NCBI GenBank assembly: GCA_002011615.1
Contig: MTOH01000006.1
Span: 18,604 to 82,603 of the forward strand
Source of the DNA: Candidatus Hydrothermus pacificus
GTDB lineage: Bacteria; Hydrothermota; Hydrothermia; Hydrothermales; Hydrothermaceae
Reading direction: 5' to 3'
DNA length: 64,000 nucleotides
Shown here: positions 63,576-64,000 of the stretch, piece after piece
How positions within the stretch are numbered: position 1 is the first letter of the stretch
How the letters are laid out: each line of letters opens with the position of its first letter
Notes under the pieces: generated by a model
Told to the model about the DNA's origin: nothing
The model's input: only the letters and a program-made list of their open reading frames with translations
Databases searched by the model: none
Translations under genes and position numbers: made by a program

Positions 63576-63605
63576 ATTATAATTTCATTTTCTATACTTT
63601 GTCAA
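63576..63605 (-). promoter_or_regulatory. Consensus promoter of the S8 protease gene
   Basis: Minus strand: TTGACA (63605-63600), 18-bp spacer, TATAAT (63581-63576), both matching the sigma-70 consensus. Leader of about 30 nt with AAAGGAGGT. Confidence 0.75.
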
Positions 63606-63628
63606 ACTCATTTTATTTACCTTATAAT
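63599..63628 (+). promoter_or_regulatory. Leaderless-type promoter of the response regulator gene
   Basis: TTGTCA (63599-63604), 18-bp spacer, TATAAT (63623-63628), 6 nt to the ATG at 63635. Its -35 shares 5 of 6 bases with the -35 of the divergent protease promoter. Confidence 0.7.
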
Positions 63629-63634
63629 AATTTT

Positions 63635-64000
63635 ATGTTAAAATATAAAATTCTTGTTGTTGATGATGATAAAGAACAGGCAGAAACTCTTTCAAATCTT
63701 TTAAATAAGGAAGGGTACGATTCAAAATTTGCAACTGATCAGGGAAAGGCAATATATCTTTATCAGAGAGGATACAGAGTAGTCCTTATGGATTTAAAGA
63801 TGCCAAAGATTTCAGGAATAGAGCTTATGGGTAAGATGAAGGAAATTCAGGATGGAATTTTTATATTCATAACAGCCCACGGAACAATACCATCAGCAGT
63901 AAGCGCAATAAAAAAGGGCGCATTTGATTATCTCACAAAACCTGTTGATATGAAAAGTCTTTTAAAAACAATAAAAAGGGCTATTGAATTTTATGAACTA
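63635..64000 (+). CDS. Response regulator, N-terminal part (runs off the window)
   Basis: 122 residues visible: a complete receiver domain with DDD near the start (ILVVDDDKEQ), phosphoacceptor Asp in VVLMDLKMPKISGIEL, Thr in FIFITAHGT and Lys in DYLTKPVD. The closeness to NtrC receivers (KKGAFDYLTKPVD) suggests a sigma-54 activator, but the output domain lies outside the window. Confidence 0.88.
   Translation, partial: MLKYKILVVDDDKEQAETLSNLLNKEGYDSKFATDQGKAIYLYQRGYRVVLMDLKMPKISGIELMGKMKEIQDGIFIFITAHGTIPSAVSAIKKGAFDYLTKPVDMKSLLKTIKRAIEFYEL

Noticed and set aside
1..64000. CRISPR array, insertion sequence, prophage or toxin-antitoxin pair
   Set aside because: No regular direct repeats with spacers, transposase, integrase or phage gene were recognised.

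Overview
The window is 64 kb of AT-rich, gene-dense bacterial chromosome from a diderm bacterium, with no insertion sequences, phage genes or CRISPR array seen. The evidence for an outer membrane is an LptF/G permease, beta-barrel-like secreted proteins, and five secreted or envelope proteins ending in a short beta-sandwich tail that resembles type IX (Por) secretion sorting domains. Lys/Glu-rich proteins, overlapping operons, HypE and a quinone-linked Fe-S oxidoreductase suggest an anaerobic, possibly thermophilic member of the FCB-related candidate phyla (WOR-3/Hydrothermae-like). The lineage is inferred; no rRNA gene is present to settle it.

Layout. 1-1930 (-): rpsP-khpA-rimM-trmD-rplS. 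2046-5443 (+): a chemoreceptor with a heme-like CxxxCH motif, a lipoprotein and gcvT. 12149-5390 (-): a secreted protein followed by the rod-shape set mreB-mreC-mreD-mrdA-rodA. 12239-13753 (+): plsY, a membrane rhodanese and a MauE/DoxX-like protein. 18440-13866 (-): two large secreted repeat proteins, one interrupted by an in-frame TAG. 22709-18919 (-): histidine kinase, NtrC-type regulator and hypE. 24460-22734 (-): a duplicated OB-like secreted protein and a barrel-like protein. 38169-24588 (-): a 13-gene information-processing operon, proS-rimP-nusA-infB-ylxP-rbfA-truB-ribF-rpsO-pnp, then an M16 peptidase gene (broken by a TAA), a PASTA protein and lptF/G. 39914-38224 (-): DUF177 and an iron alcohol dehydrogenase. 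40308-45530 (+): HdrD/DsrK-like oxidoreductase, split transketolase and a DHH/RecJ-like phosphoesterase. 46878-45461 (-): DUF4321 and ispDF. 51281-47307 (-): gmk-purB-GGDEF-prepilin peptidase. 51358-55607 (+): hslV-cheW-uppP-folC-glycosyltransferase. 63539-55579 (-): S8 protease, TIM-barrel-like protein, FmdE-like protein, secreted DUF362 protein, hydrolase, P-loop kinase, tRNA-Pro and a barrel-like protein. 63635-end (+): a truncated response regulator.

The most striking global signal is promoter architecture. At least seven transcription-unit heads read TTGnnn-N17/18-TATAAT (or TAAAAT)-N6 to N8-ATG with no Shine-Dalgarno sequence, so the start codon would sit at or within about 2 nt of +1 (leaderless mRNA); hslV and three other heads fit less tightly. 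In contrast rpsP, DUF177 and the secreted-protein genes have the same promoter followed by a 30-45 nt leader with a strong Shine-Dalgarno. Divergent pairs share overlapping -35 elements, and four of five convergent gene pairs overlap tail to tail by 29-70 bp. Other oddities are two genes each broken by a single nonsense codon, an lptF/G gene with no ATG/GTG/TTG at its homology-supported start, a reused 24-nt hairpin that in one place encodes a signal peptide, and tRNA fragments around tRNA-Pro.
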